Below are positions 48,017 to 56,668 of a stretch of DNA of 64,000 bases, in pieces. How positions within the stretch are numbered: position 1 is the first letter of the stretch; every line of letters begins with the position of its first letter. The notes beneath the pieces are model-generated. The model did not search any database. It had not been told where the DNA came from and worked only from the letters and a program-made list of their open reading frames with translations. The stretch is from Meridianimarinicoccus roseus. Lineage in GTDB: Bacteria; Pseudomonadota; Alphaproteobacteria; Rhodobacterales; Rhodobacteraceae. Position numbers and translations under genes: made by a program. The stretch is taken from contig NZ_QGKU01000052.1 in the NCBI RefSeq assembly GCF_003172915.1, positions 1 to 64,000 on the forward strand. The letters run 5' to 3'.

Positions 48017-48092
48017 TGCCGTTAGGAAAACGACCTGTGTGCAAATGCGCAATCCGCGTAGGACGGCGGGACGATCATGCAGGGAGGGTCCC

Positions 48093-48578
48093 ATGCCATC
48101 CGACTACGTCACCCCCGCCAAACTTGGCCATGTTCATCTGAAGGTTGCCGATCTCGACCGGGCCGTCGCGTTCTACTCGGACGTGCTGGGCTTCGAGGTG
48201 CAGGTGCGGTGGCCGCAAGCCGCCTTCCTGTCCTCGGGCGGGTATCACCATCACATCGCGTTGAACATCTGGGACAGCGCGGGTGGGCTGCCGCCGGAAC
48301 CTGACCGGACCGGGCTTTACCACGTCGCGTTTCTTTATCCCGACCGGGGGTCACTGGGACGCGCGGTGCAGCGGGTCATGGATGCGGGCATCCGCATCAC
48401 CGGCAAGGCCGATCACGGCGTCAGCGAAGCGGTGTATTTCAACGATCCAGAAGGCAACGGTGTGGAGTTGTACCGCGACCGGGCCGAAGCGGACTGGCCG
48501 CGCGGCCCGGACGGGCGGATCAGACTGGGCAACGCGCCGCTGGACTTGCGCGCGCTGCTGGCCGACGCCACGCGCTGA
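48093..48578 (+). CDS. VOC-family (glyoxalase / extradiol dioxygenase-like) protein
   Basis: 161 residues. One full vicinal-oxygen-chelate module with a second partial one: LGHVHLKVADLDRAVAFYSDVLGF opens the fold (His at about 12 is a likely metal ligand), HHHIALNIW follows, and YFNDPEGNGVELYRD supplies the terminal Glu ligand near 130. It resembles ring-cleaving catechol 2,3-dioxygenase (CatE type) more than lactoylglutathione lyase. Start: ATG at 48093 after GGGAGGG; earlier ATGs in frame lack this. Confidence 0.87.
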   Translation: MPSDYVTPAKLGHVHLKVADLDRAVAFYSDVLGFEVQVRWPQAAFLSSGGYHHHIALNIWDSAGGLPPEPDRTGLYHVAFLYPDRGSLGRAVQRVMDAGIRITGKADHGVSEAVYFNDPEGNGVELYRDRAEADWPRGPDGRIRLGNAPLDLRALLADATR

Positions 48579-48638
48579 CGCAAGCCGCTTGCCTTGGGGC
48601 GCCCGGTGCTGTCATCGTGGTGGAGGGAGGGACCTGCC

Positions 48639-49094
48639 ATGCGCACTTTTCTCGTCGTTCTAGATGACAGCCGCGAATGCCTGAACGCGATGCGCTTCGC
48701 AGCCATGCGCGCCGCCAAGACCGGCGGCGGGGTCGAGATCCTGTCGGTCATCCCGCCCGAGGAATTCAACCACTGGATCGGCGTCGGTGACATCATGCGT
48801 GAGGAAAGCCGCGAGCGGATCGAGGCGCATTTCGAAGTATTCGCGAAATGGATGCGGGACCGGCAGGGGGTCAATCCCTCGCTCGTGATCCGCGAGGGAG
48901 ACCTGTTCCGCGAAGTGATGGCCCAGATTTCCGACAACCCGGAGATTGGCGTACTGGTGCTGGGCGCGGGCACCGACAAGAGCGGCCCCGGCCCGCTGAT
49001 CACGCAGATCACCAAGTCGGCGGCGACGCTGCCGATACCTTTCACCGTGGTTCCGGGCAACCTGTCCAAGGAACAGTTGGAACAGGTCACCTGA
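48639..49094 (+). CDS. Universal stress protein (UspA family)
   Basis: 151 residues of UspA fold: VVLDDSRECLNAMRFAAMRAAKTG at the N-terminus and the nucleotide loop GVLVLGAGTDKSGPGPLI near 110, where the usual GSRG becomes GAGTDKSGPG. GGAGGGAGGG precedes the ATG. Sits 60 bases after the VOC gene and 77 before the Nfu-type gene. ATP binding is plausible; the exact role is unknown. Confidence 0.88.
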   Translation: MRTFLVVLDDSRECLNAMRFAAMRAAKTGGGVEILSVIPPEEFNHWIGVGDIMREESRERIEAHFEVFAKWMRDRQGVNPSLVIREGDLFREVMAQISDNPEIGVLVLGAGTDKSGPGPLITQITKSAATLPIPFTVVPGNLSKEQLEQVT

Positions 49095-49102
49095 CCGCCA
49101 AC

Positions 49103-49149
49103 TTGGAATCGTTCCAAACATTGACTTCGCGCCCCGCGATCCGCATATC
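49103..49149 (+). promoter_or_regulatory. Candidate promoter and Irr-like box upstream of the NifU-type gene
   Basis: TTGGAA-TCG-TTCCAA (49103-49117) is a perfect dyad. It resembles the Irr (ICE) box of alphaproteobacteria, roughly TTTAGAA...TTCTAAA. Directly after it is TTGACT at 49121 and, 17 bases later, CATATC as a weak -10. A repressor on the dyad would overlap the RNA polymerase site. The Fe-S gene starts at 49172. Confidence 0.42.
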
Positions 49150-49171
49150 GGTTGCAACGGAGGTTACCGCC

Positions 49172-49732
49172 ATGTTCATCCAGACCGAATCCACACCGAA
49201 CCCCGCGACGCTGAAATTTCTGCCCGGCATGACTGTGCTTGAAACCGGCACCGCCGATTTCCCCTCAGCGGACGTTGCGGGCAACTCGCCCCTTGCACGG
49301 CGCATCTTCGCGGTCGGCGGCGTGACCGGCGTGTTTTTCGGAAACGACTTCGTAACGGTGACCAAGGCCGAGGACGTGGACTGGGATCACGTCAAACCGG
49401 CGATCCTTGGCGCGGTAATGGAACATTTCCAGTCCGGCGAGGCGGTTCTGGACGGCGAAGGGCATAGCGCGGGGCATGCCGACCATGACGGCCCCGACGC
49501 GGAGATCGTGGGCCAGATCAAGGAACTGCTGGACACGCGGGTGCGCCCGGCGGTGGCGCAGGACGGCGGCGACATCACGTTTCACGGCTTCGACCGCGGT
49601 GTCGTCTATCTGCACATGCAGGGCGCCTGCGCAGGCTGCCCGTCCTCAACCTTGACGCTGAAGATGGGGATTGAGAACCTGCTGCGCCACTATATCCCGG
49701 AAGTGCTGGAGGTGCGGCCGGTCGCGGTGTGA
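49172..49732 (+). CDS. NifU-type Fe-S cluster carrier (Nfu)
   Basis: 186 residues. The N-terminal Nfu_N domain begins MFIQTESTPNPATLKFLPG, and the C-terminal NifU-type domain carries the cluster-binding CxxC in GACAGCPSS near 155, preceded by QDGGDITF. It delivers Fe-S clusters to target enzymes, which include the Fe-S subunit of xanthine dehydrogenase here in principle. GGAGG is nine bases before the ATG. The upstream dyad suggests iron control. Confidence 0.93.
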   Translation: MFIQTESTPNPATLKFLPGMTVLETGTADFPSADVAGNSPLARRIFAVGGVTGVFFGNDFVTVTKAEDVDWDHVKPAILGAVMEHFQSGEAVLDGEGHSAGHADHDGPDAEIVGQIKELLDTRVRPAVAQDGGDITFHGFDRGVVYLHMQGACAGCPSSTLTLKMGIENLLRHYIPEVLEVRPVAV

Positions 49733-49739
49733 CCCGCCG

Positions 49740-50405
49740 GTGACGCCCGAACCATCGCGCCTGGTGCTGGCCTTCGATACAGCCGGACCCTATGTCTGCG
49801 CCGCCGTGCTGCGCGGCCCAGATGTTCTGGCCCATACCATTGAAGACCTGTCGCGAGGACAGGCCGAAAGGCTGATGCCGCTGCTTGAGGAAACCCTTGC
49901 GGCGGCGGGCGTCGGCTGGGATGCGCTTGATCTTCTTGGGGTCGGGATCGGCCCTGGCAACTTCACCGGAATCCGAATTTCGGTGGCAGCCGCGCGCGGA
50001 CTCGCGCTGGCATTGGAGCGTCCGGCGATCGGGGTGAGCGGGCTGGACGCGCAGGCGGCGGACCTGCCCCGCCCTTGCCTTGCAACGGTCGCGGCGCGGC
50101 GCGGCGGCATCTATGTACAATTGCACGATACCGATCCGGGCATCTTTCACCCCCCTGCCCTGCTGGCCGAGGATGCGCTGAACGGCGCGCTCTTCCCGCG
50201 CGGCATACCGGTCACCGGCGACGGGGCCGAAGCGCTGGCCGCGCGGACCGGTGGCCCGGTTCTGGCGCCCACGCCACTGGCCATCGGCATCGCGCGGCTT
50301 GCCCTTTTGCGCGCGGACGAGGCGCCGGGGCGGCCCACACCTCTCTACCTGCGGGCGGCGGACGCGGCACCGGCCCGCGACCGACCACCGCCCATACTGG
50401 AATGA
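49740..50405 (+). CDS. tsaB: tRNA threonylcarbamoyladenosine biosynthesis protein TsaB
   Basis: Partner of TsaD in making t6A on tRNA. 221 residues with an ASKHA fold: LAFDTAGPYVCAAVL opens it, and GIGPGNFTGIRI near 80 matches the family GPGSFTGLR motif. The start is a GTG at 49740, seven bases after the Nfu stop. Ends in an ATGA overlap with rimI. Confidence 0.92.
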   Translation: MTPEPSRLVLAFDTAGPYVCAAVLRGPDVLAHTIEDLSRGQAERLMPLLEETLAAAGVGWDALDLLGVGIGPGNFTGIRISVAAARGLALALERPAIGVSGLDAQAADLPRPCLATVAARRGGIYVQLHDTDPGIFHPPALLAEDALNGALFPRGIPVTGDGAEALAARTGGPVLAPTPLAIGIARLALLRADEAPGRPTPLYLRAADAAPARDRPPPILE

Positions 50406-50833
50406 CCCCGGACGAAATGGCCGCGCTGCACCGCCTCGGCTTCACGGTGCCGCGTCCCTGGACCGCCGGGGAATTCGCCGCGCTGCTGGACCAGCCCGGC
50501 ACGGTACTTCTGACGGCTCCAAGCGGGTTTGCGCTGTGCCGTATCATCGCGGGCGAAGCGGAACTCCTGACCATCACCGTCGCCCCGTCGGCACGCCGGG
50601 CCGGTACCGGGCGGGAACTGATGGACCGCGTGTTGGAAGCCGCGCGGCGCGCCGGCGCGGAAAGCTGTTTTCTGGAAGTCGCGGCAGACAACGCACCTGC
50701 GCTGGCGTTGTACGCGGCCTGCGGCTTCCGCCCGGTCGGCAGGCGGCGGGCCTATTACCGCGCACCGGACGGGCGCTGCGCAGATGCGATGGTGATGGCC
50801 CATGACATGACCGGGCCGGAGCAGAACGCCTGA
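50402..50833 (+). CDS. rimI: Ribosomal-protein-alanine N-acetyltransferase (GNAT, RimI type)
   Basis: 143 residues of GNAT fold. Acetyl-CoA loop RRAGTGRELM near 65 (R/Q-x-x-G-x-G/A pattern), EVAADNAPALALYAACGF typical of RimI, and RRRAYYR near the end. ATGA-coupled to tsaB, the usual arrangement. RimI acetylates ribosomal S18; broader targets are possible. Confidence 0.88.
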   Translation: MTPDEMAALHRLGFTVPRPWTAGEFAALLDQPGTVLLTAPSGFALCRIIAGEAELLTITVAPSARRAGTGRELMDRVLEAARRAGAESCFLEVAADNAPALALYAACGFRPVGRRRAYYRAPDGRCADAMVMAHDMTGPEQNA

Positions 50834-50881
50834 ATTGGCGCCGACTGCGCCGCGACGCGGCGACCAAGCCCCAGAAAGCTA

Positions 50882-50911
50882 TTGACCATCGCTCTGAGGT
50901 GCGGACTTATT
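50882..50911 (+). promoter_or_regulatory. Candidate sigma-70 promoter for the second BMP operon
   Basis: TTGACC at 50882-50887 and ACTTAT/CTTATT at 50905-50911, 17-18 bases apart. The leader would be about 80 bases before the ATG at 50996. Moderate matches, by eye. Confidence 0.38.
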
Positions 50912-50995
50912 CGCCAATGAAGCATGGCCGGAACAGGCCACGGCCAGCCGGGCGGCGCGCGGCGTGCCGGACGCATTCAACAGCGGGAGCAACCA

Positions 50996-51991
50996 ATGAC
51001 CATCATGAAATCCCTTTTCGGCGCGACGGCAATCGTGGCCCTTGGCGCGGCGGCGGCGACGGCCGAACCGGGGCTGATCATCGACCTGGGTGGCAAGTTC
51101 GACAAGTCATTCAACGAAAGCGCCTATAACGGCGCGCAGCGCTGGCTCGAGGAAAGTGGCGCAAGCTACCGCGAAACCGAACTGCAGTCCGAAGCGCAGC
51201 GCGAACAGTCCATGCGCCGCATGGCCGAAAGCGGCGCGAACCCGGTCGTGGTGCTGGGCTTTGCCAATGCCTCCACGCTGGAAAAGGTCGCACCGGACTA
51301 TCCGGACACCAACTTCACCATCGTCGACATGGTCGTCGACCAGCCGAACGTACAATCCGTCGTGTTCAAGGAACACGAGGGCAGCTTCCTTGTAGGCGTG
51401 CTGGCGGCGATGGCATCGGATAGCGGCACCGTCAGCTTCATCGGCGGGATGGATGTGCCGCTGATCTCGAAGTTCGCCTGCGGCTATGCGCAGGGCGTGA
51501 AGGCCGTGAACCCCGACGCGAACGTGATCGTGAACATGACCGGTACCACCCCGACCGCGTGGAACGACCCGGTCAAGGGCGCCGAGTTGACCCGCGCGCA
51601 GATCAGCCAAGGCTCGGACGTGGTTTACGCTGCGGCGGGCGGCACTGGGATCGGTGTGCTTCAGGCAGCGGCCGACGAAGGCATCCTGTCGATCGGCGTG
51701 GACAGCAACCAGAACTACCTGCATCCGGGCTACGTGCTGACCTCGATGGTCAAGCGCGTGGACAATGCTGTCTACGAAGCATTCGAAGCAGGCGCGGCGG
51801 GCGAGTTCCAGCCGGGCATCAAGGTCATGGGCCTCGACAACAACGGCGTCGGCTGGGCGCTGGATGAAAACAACGAACCGCTCATCACCGAGTCGATGAA
51901 GGCCACCGTGGAAGAGACCAAGACCCGGATCATCGCCGGCGAGATTACGGTCCACGACTACACCACCGACGGCAGCTGCCCGGCCTACTGA
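50996..51991 (+). CDS. BMP-family periplasmic substrate-binding protein (second system)
   Basis: 331 residues. Signal peptide SLFGATAIVALGAAAATA, no lipobox. LIIDLGGKFDKSFNESAYNG is the nucleoside-binding BMP/PnrA N-terminus, followed by GFANAS and IGVDSNQNYLHPG at the ligand site. GGGAGC precedes the ATG. It is first in its operon, unlike the purine-locus paralogue, which is last. The family binds nucleosides; the exact ligand is not predictable. Confidence 0.92.
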   Translation: MTIMKSLFGATAIVALGAAAATAEPGLIIDLGGKFDKSFNESAYNGAQRWLEESGASYRETELQSEAQREQSMRRMAESGANPVVVLGFANASTLEKVAPDYPDTNFTIVDMVVDQPNVQSVVFKEHEGSFLVGVLAAMASDSGTVSFIGGMDVPLISKFACGYAQGVKAVNPDANVIVNMTGTTPTAWNDPVKGAELTRAQISQGSDVVYAAAGGTGIGVLQAAADEGILSIGVDSNQNYLHPGYVLTSMVKRVDNAVYEAFEAGAAGEFQPGIKVMGLDNNGVGWALDENNEPLITESMKATVEETKTRIIAGEITVHDYTTDGSCPAY

Positions 51992-51996
51992 GCGCC

Positions 51997-53577
51997 ATGA
52001 CGGCACCGACGCACACCGAGGGGCGGCCCGCTGCGGCCGCCCCTTCGCAAACCGCCCCCGCGATCGAACTGCGCGGGATCTCGAAGGCGTTCGGGGCGGT
52101 GCAGGCGAACAAGGACATCTCCATCCGGGTGGAACGGGGCACGATCCACGGCATCATCGGGGAGAACGGGGCTGGCAAGTCGACGCTGATGTCGATCCTC
52201 TACGGTTTCTACAAGGCCGACAGCGGCGAGATCCTGATCGGCGGGCAGCGTACCGACATTCCCGACAGCCAGGCTGCGATCCGCGCGGGCATCGGCATGG
52301 TGTTCCAGCATTTCAAGCTCGTGGAGAACTTCACCGTTCTGGAAAACGTTGTGCTGGGCGCCGAGGACGGTGCCTTCCTGCGCCCTTCGCTGGTCAAGGC
52401 GCGTCGCCTTCTGGTGGACCTGGCGCGCGAATACGAACTGAACGTGGACCCGGACGCGAAGATCGAGAACCTCGGCGTCGGGATGCAGCAGCGGGTGGAG
52501 ATCCTCAAGGCGCTTTACCGGCAGGCCGACATCCTGATCCTGGACGAACCGACCGGCGTGCTGACACCGTCAGAGGCCGATCATCTGTTCCGTATCCTGC
52601 GCGGGCTGCGCGACGAGGGCAAGACGATCATCCTGATCACCCACAAGCTGCGCGAGATCATGGACGTGACCGACAATGTCAGCGTGATGCGGCGCGGCGA
52701 GATGACCGCGACCGTGCGCACGGCCGACACGTCGCCGTCGGAGCTGGCCGAACTGATGGTCGGGCGCAAGGTGCTGCTGCGGGTCGACAAGACCCCTGCC
52801 CGGCCCGGCCCCGTGGTGCTTAAGGTCGAGAACCTGAAGGTGACCGACGACAAGGGCGTGGAACGCCTGCGCGGCATCGACCTCGAAGTACGGGCGGGCG
52901 AGATCCTTGGCGTGGCCGGGGTCGCCGGCAACGGACAATCTGAACTGCTGGAAGTGCTGGGCGGCATCAGCGACGCGACCGGCACCGTCACCCTGAACGG
53001 CACACCGCTGGACCTGTCCGGTCCCCGCGCGGACGGGCGCAGCCGCCGCCATGCAGGCATTGCCCATGTTCCGGAGGACCGGCACCGGCTGGGCCTGATC
53101 CTGGACTTCACGGCATGGGAGAATACGGGCTTCGGCTACCACGATCTGCCCGATTACTGCCGTGGGGCGCTGATGGATCAGACCGCCCTGCGCAACGACA
53201 CGCGCGGCAAGATGGAACGGTTCGATGTCCGGCCGGCCGACTGCTGGCTGCACGCAAAAAGCTTCTCGGGCGGCAATCAGCAGAAGATCGTGCTGGCGCG
53301 CGAGATCGAACGCAACCCGGACCTGCTGCTGGTCGGGCAACCGACCCGCGGTGTCGATATCGGTGCGATCGAATTCATCCATCAGCGCCTGATCGAATTG
53401 CGCGACGCGGGCAAGGCGATCCTGCTGGTGAGCGTCGAACTGGACGAGATTTTCGCCCTGTCGGACCGCATCGCGGTGATGTTCGACGGCCGGATCATGG
53501 GCGAGCGTCTGCCCGGCCAGACCGACGAGACGGAACTGGGCATGATGATGGCCGGGATGGACGGAAAGGCGCGCTGA
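51997..53577 (+). CDS. BMP-family ABC importer, double ATPase (second system)
   Basis: 526 residues. Tandem ABC domains. First half: GENGAGKST, LGVGMQQRVEIL, LILDEPTGVLTP, THKL. Second half: degenerate Walker A VAGNGQSEL and FSGGNQQKIVLARE. An N-terminal Pro/Ala-rich extension of about 20 residues is present. Starts five bases after the binding-protein stop. Paralogous to the ATPase near xdhC. Confidence 0.92.
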   Translation: MTAPTHTEGRPAAAAPSQTAPAIELRGISKAFGAVQANKDISIRVERGTIHGIIGENGAGKSTLMSILYGFYKADSGEILIGGQRTDIPDSQAAIRAGIGMVFQHFKLVENFTVLENVVLGAEDGAFLRPSLVKARRLLVDLAREYELNVDPDAKIENLGVGMQQRVEILKALYRQADILILDEPTGVLTPSEADHLFRILRGLRDEGKTIILITHKLREIMDVTDNVSVMRRGEMTATVRTADTSPSELAELMVGRKVLLRVDKTPARPGPVVLKVENLKVTDDKGVERLRGIDLEVRAGEILGVAGVAGNGQSELLEVLGGISDATGTVTLNGTPLDLSGPRADGRSRRHAGIAHVPEDRHRLGLILDFTAWENTGFGYHDLPDYCRGALMDQTALRNDTRGKMERFDVRPADCWLHAKSFSGGNQQKIVLAREIERNPDLLLVGQPTRGVDIGAIEFIHQRLIELRDAGKAILLVSVELDEIFALSDRIAVMFDGRIMGERLPGQTDETELGMMMAGMDGKAR

Positions 53578-53578
53578 C

Positions 53579-54670
53579 ATGGACACGATGCCCCGCTGGG
53601 CCGACATCGCCTTGATCCCGCTGATCAATCTGACCCTTGCGCTGCTGGTCTCGGCCCTGGTGATCGCCCTCATCGGCGAGAACCCGGCGCAAGCGATGGG
53701 CGTGATGATCCGCGGCGCGGTCGGCTCCGCCTATGGCTGGGGCTACACGCTGTACTACGCCACCAACTTCATATTCACCGGCCTCGCCGTCGCCGTCGCA
53801 TTCCACGCGCGCCTGTTCAACATCGGCGGCGAAGGGCAGGCGGCGCTTGGCGGGCTGGGCGTCGCCATCGTCTGCCTGTCGGTGCCCTGGCCACACTGGA
53901 CGCTCGCCCTGCCCGCAGCGGTGCTGGGCGGCGCGCTGTTCGGCGCGGCCTGGGCGGCGATACCCGCATGGTTGCAGGCCACGCGCGGCAGCCACATCGT
54001 CATTACGACGATCATGTTCAATTTCATCGCCTCTGCGCTGCTGGTCTATCTGCTCGTCAATGTGCTGAAGGTGCCCGGCTCCATGGCGCCCGAAACCGCG
54101 CGGTTTCCCGAAGGCGCGCGCCTGCCATCGGCTTATGACTGGGGCGCCTGGATGGGATTCGGCCGATCCGCGCCGCTGAACGTTGCGTTCTTCGTGGCGC
54201 TTGCCTGCTGCGTGGCCGTCTGGGTGCTGATCTGGAAGACGCGGCTCGGCTATGAAATCCGCGCCTTCGGCCAGTCCGAGGCGGCGGCGAAATATGCCGG
54301 GATACGGCCCGTGCGCACGATCATGATCACGATGCTGATCTCCGGCGGGCTGGCCGGGCTGATGGCCGTGAACGCGGTGCAGGGCGAAGCGGAGCGGCTG
54401 GTCATAGACAGCGTGCAGGGCGCGGGCTTCGTCGGCATCGCGGTGGCGCTGATGGGCCGGTCGCACCCGCTGGGTGTCTTGCTTGCTGCGCTTCTGTTCG
54501 GCGCGCTCTACCAGGGCGGGGCGGAACTGGAATTCGAGATGCCGGCCATCTCGCGCGAGATGATCGTGGTGATCCAGGCGCTGGTGATCCTGTTCACCGG
54601 CGCGCTTGACAACATGGTGCGCGGCCCGGTGGAAGGGTTGTTCCGCCGCCGCCGTAAGGGGGCCACGTGA
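53579..54670 (+). CDS. BMP-family ABC importer, permease 1 (second system)
   Basis: 363 residues, BPD_transp_2 fold. About nine hydrophobic segments; the LFNIGGEGQAALGG motif near 80 matches the IGAEGQ element of nucleoside importers. GGAAAGG precedes the ATG, one base after the ATPase stop. Overlaps the next permease by one base (TGATG). Confidence 0.9.
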   Translation: MDTMPRWADIALIPLINLTLALLVSALVIALIGENPAQAMGVMIRGAVGSAYGWGYTLYYATNFIFTGLAVAVAFHARLFNIGGEGQAALGGLGVAIVCLSVPWPHWTLALPAAVLGGALFGAAWAAIPAWLQATRGSHIVITTIMFNFIASALLVYLLVNVLKVPGSMAPETARFPEGARLPSAYDWGAWMGFGRSAPLNVAFFVALACCVAVWVLIWKTRLGYEIRAFGQSEAAAKYAGIRPVRTIMITMLISGGLAGLMAVNAVQGEAERLVIDSVQGAGFVGIAVALMGRSHPLGVLLAALLFGALYQGGAELEFEMPAISREMIVVIQALVILFTGALDNMVRGPVEGLFRRRRKGAT

Positions 54671-55635
54671 TGGATCTTGCGACCGTCATCCAGCTTCTGG
54701 ACAGCACGCTGCGGCTGGCCACACCGCTGCTGCTGGCCTGCCTGGCCGGGCTCTTCTCCGAGCGGGCGGGGATCTTCGACATTGGGCTGGAAGGCAAGAT
54801 GCTGGCCGCTGCCTTCTTCTCGGCGGCGGTGGCGGCGATGACAGGAAATGTCTGGATCGGGCTGCTGGCCGGCACCGCCGCATCGCTGGCGCTGGCCGCG
54901 CTGCATGGGCTGGCTTCGATCACGTTCCGGGGAAACCAGCTGATTTCGGGCGTGGCGATCAATTTCCTTGCATCGGGGCTGACGGTGCTGATCGGGCAGA
55001 CCTGGTTCCAGCTTGGCGGGCGCACCCCGTCGCTGGAGGGCGCGGCACGCTTCCAGGAAATCACTCTGCCGCTGGCCGGTGTGCTGGAGCCGGTCCCGGT
55101 GATCGGCCCGCTTTATGCCAACGTGCTGTCAGGCCATACCATCCTTGTGTATGTCGGGCTGCTCGCGGTGCCTGCCACCTGGTACGTCCTGTTCCGCACC
55201 CGCTTCGGGCTGCGCCTGCGCGCGGTCGGCGAGAACCCCGGCGCGGTGGACACGGCCGGCGTGTCGGTGGTCGGGCTGCGCTTTTCGGCGGTCCTGATCT
55301 GCGGTCTGCTCTGCGGCCTTGCGGGCGCGTATCTCGCAACCGGCCTGTCGGCGGGCTTCGTGAAGGAAATGAGTGCCGGACGCGGCTTCATCGCGCTCGC
55401 GGCGCTGATCTTCGCCAAGTGGCGGCCATGGTACGCGCTGGCAGCCTGCCTGCTGTTCGGCCTGCTGGAGGCGCTTGGCAACCGCTTCCAAAGCCTCGAG
55501 GTGCTGGGCGTGACGCTGCCCACGCAATTCATGCAGGCGCTGCCCTATATCCTGACCGTGGTAATCTTGGCCGGCTTTGTCGGAAAGGCGATCCCGCCAC
55601 GGGCTGGAGGCGCGGCTTACGTAAAGGAACGCTAG
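54670..55635 (+). CDS. BMP-family ABC importer, permease 2 (second system)
   Basis: 321 residues, second permease. ERAGIFDIGLEGKM near 35 is the equivalent of the paralogue's KSGVLNLGVEGMM. A GTG one codon upstream is a possible start. Its gene ends the four-gene operon and is followed within two bases by a GC stem-loop. Confidence 0.9.
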   Translation: MDLATVIQLLDSTLRLATPLLLACLAGLFSERAGIFDIGLEGKMLAAAFFSAAVAAMTGNVWIGLLAGTAASLALAALHGLASITFRGNQLISGVAINFLASGLTVLIGQTWFQLGGRTPSLEGAARFQEITLPLAGVLEPVPVIGPLYANVLSGHTILVYVGLLAVPATWYVLFRTRFGLRLRAVGENPGAVDTAGVSVVGLRFSAVLICGLLCGLAGAYLATGLSAGFVKEMSAGRGFIALAALIFAKWRPWYALAACLLFGLLEALGNRFQSLEVLGVTLPTQFMQALPYILTVVILAGFVGKAIPPRAGGAAYVKER

Positions 55636-55636
55636 G

Positions 55637-55656
55637 GCGGGGATCCAGCGCCCCGC
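55637..55656 (+). terminator. Likely terminator of the second BMP operon
   Basis: GCGGGG-ATCCAGCG-CCCCGC, a 6-bp GC stem, followed by TCTT. It begins two bases after the permease stop. No long T-run, so moderate. Confidence 0.45.
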
Positions 55657-55753
55657 TCTTCCCGCGCCCTGCCCCGACGCGCCGCCCGGCGGGAACGGTT
55701 TTGCAATGCGGCGAACGCGGGTCTAGGCTCGGAGTCGAGGACGGATCGAGCGC

Positions 55754-56668
55754 ATGCAAATCTACCTTCCCATTGCCGAGGTTTCGATCAACGCCTTCCT
55801 GCTGCTTGGGCTGGGCGGACTTGTCGGCGTGTTGTCGGGCCTGTTCGGCGTCGGTGGCGGCTTCCTGATGACGCCGCTTCTGTTCTTCATCGGCATCCCT
55901 CCCGCCGTCGCCGTGGCGACCGGCGCGAACCAGATCGTCGCCTCGTCCTTCTCGGCGGTGCTGGCCCATTTCCGCCGAAAGACCGTGGACCTGCGCATGG
56001 GCAGCGTGCTGCTGGCGGGCGGGCTGGTTGGGGCCGCGCTTGGTGTGCAGGTCTTCGCCACGCTGAAGGCGATGGGACAGGTCGATCTGCTGGTCACACT
56101 GTTCTACGTCGTGTTTCTCGGGACGGTGGGAGGCCTGATGTTCGTGGAAAGCCTGCGTGCGCTGCGCCGCGCCCGCAGGCCCGGCGGCGCACTGCCGAAG
56201 CGTCGCAAGCACGGCTGGGTCCATGCACTGCCGCTGAAGATGAAGTTCCGGACCTCGGGCATGTATATCTCGGTGATCCCGCCGCTGCTGATCGGGGCCG
56301 GTGTCGGCGTGTTGTCGGCGATCATGGGCGTCGGCGGCGGCTTCATCATGGTGCCCGCGATGATCTATATGCTCGGGATGCCCACAAAGGTCGTCATCGG
56401 CACCTCGCTGTTTCAGATCATCTTCGTGACCGCCTTCGCCACCCTGATGCATGCGATCACCACGCAATCCGTCGACGTGGTGCTGGCGGTGATGCTGCTG
56501 CTCGGCGGGGTCGTCGGCGCGCAGATCGGCAGCCGTCTTGGAACCAACCTGAAAGCCGAACAACTGCGCATCCTGCTGGCTTCGCTGGTTCTACTGGTCT
56601 GCGGCAAGCTGGCGCTTGAACTGCTGATCCAACCCTCCGAGATCTACAGTATCGGAGTGTCGGAATGA
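55754..56668 (+). CDS. TauE/SafE-family sulfite exporter-like permease
   Basis: 304 residues. Two internally repeated halves, each with a glycine-rich GVGGGF motif (LFGVGGGFLMTPLL near 30 and IMGVGGGFIMVPAM near 195), and about eight hydrophobic helices. The family moves sulfite or organosulfonates. ATGA-coupled to the next gene, a pairing seen in alphaproteobacteria. Confidence 0.9.
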   Translation: MQIYLPIAEVSINAFLLLGLGGLVGVLSGLFGVGGGFLMTPLLFFIGIPPAVAVATGANQIVASSFSAVLAHFRRKTVDLRMGSVLLAGGLVGAALGVQVFATLKAMGQVDLLVTLFYVVFLGTVGGLMFVESLRALRRARRPGGALPKRRKHGWVHALPLKMKFRTSGMYISVIPPLLIGAGVGVLSAIMGVGGGFIMVPAMIYMLGMPTKVVIGTSLFQIIFVTAFATLMHAITTQSVDVVLAVMLLLGGVVGAQIGSRLGTNLKAEQLRILLASLVLLVCGKLALELLIQPSEIYSIGVSE

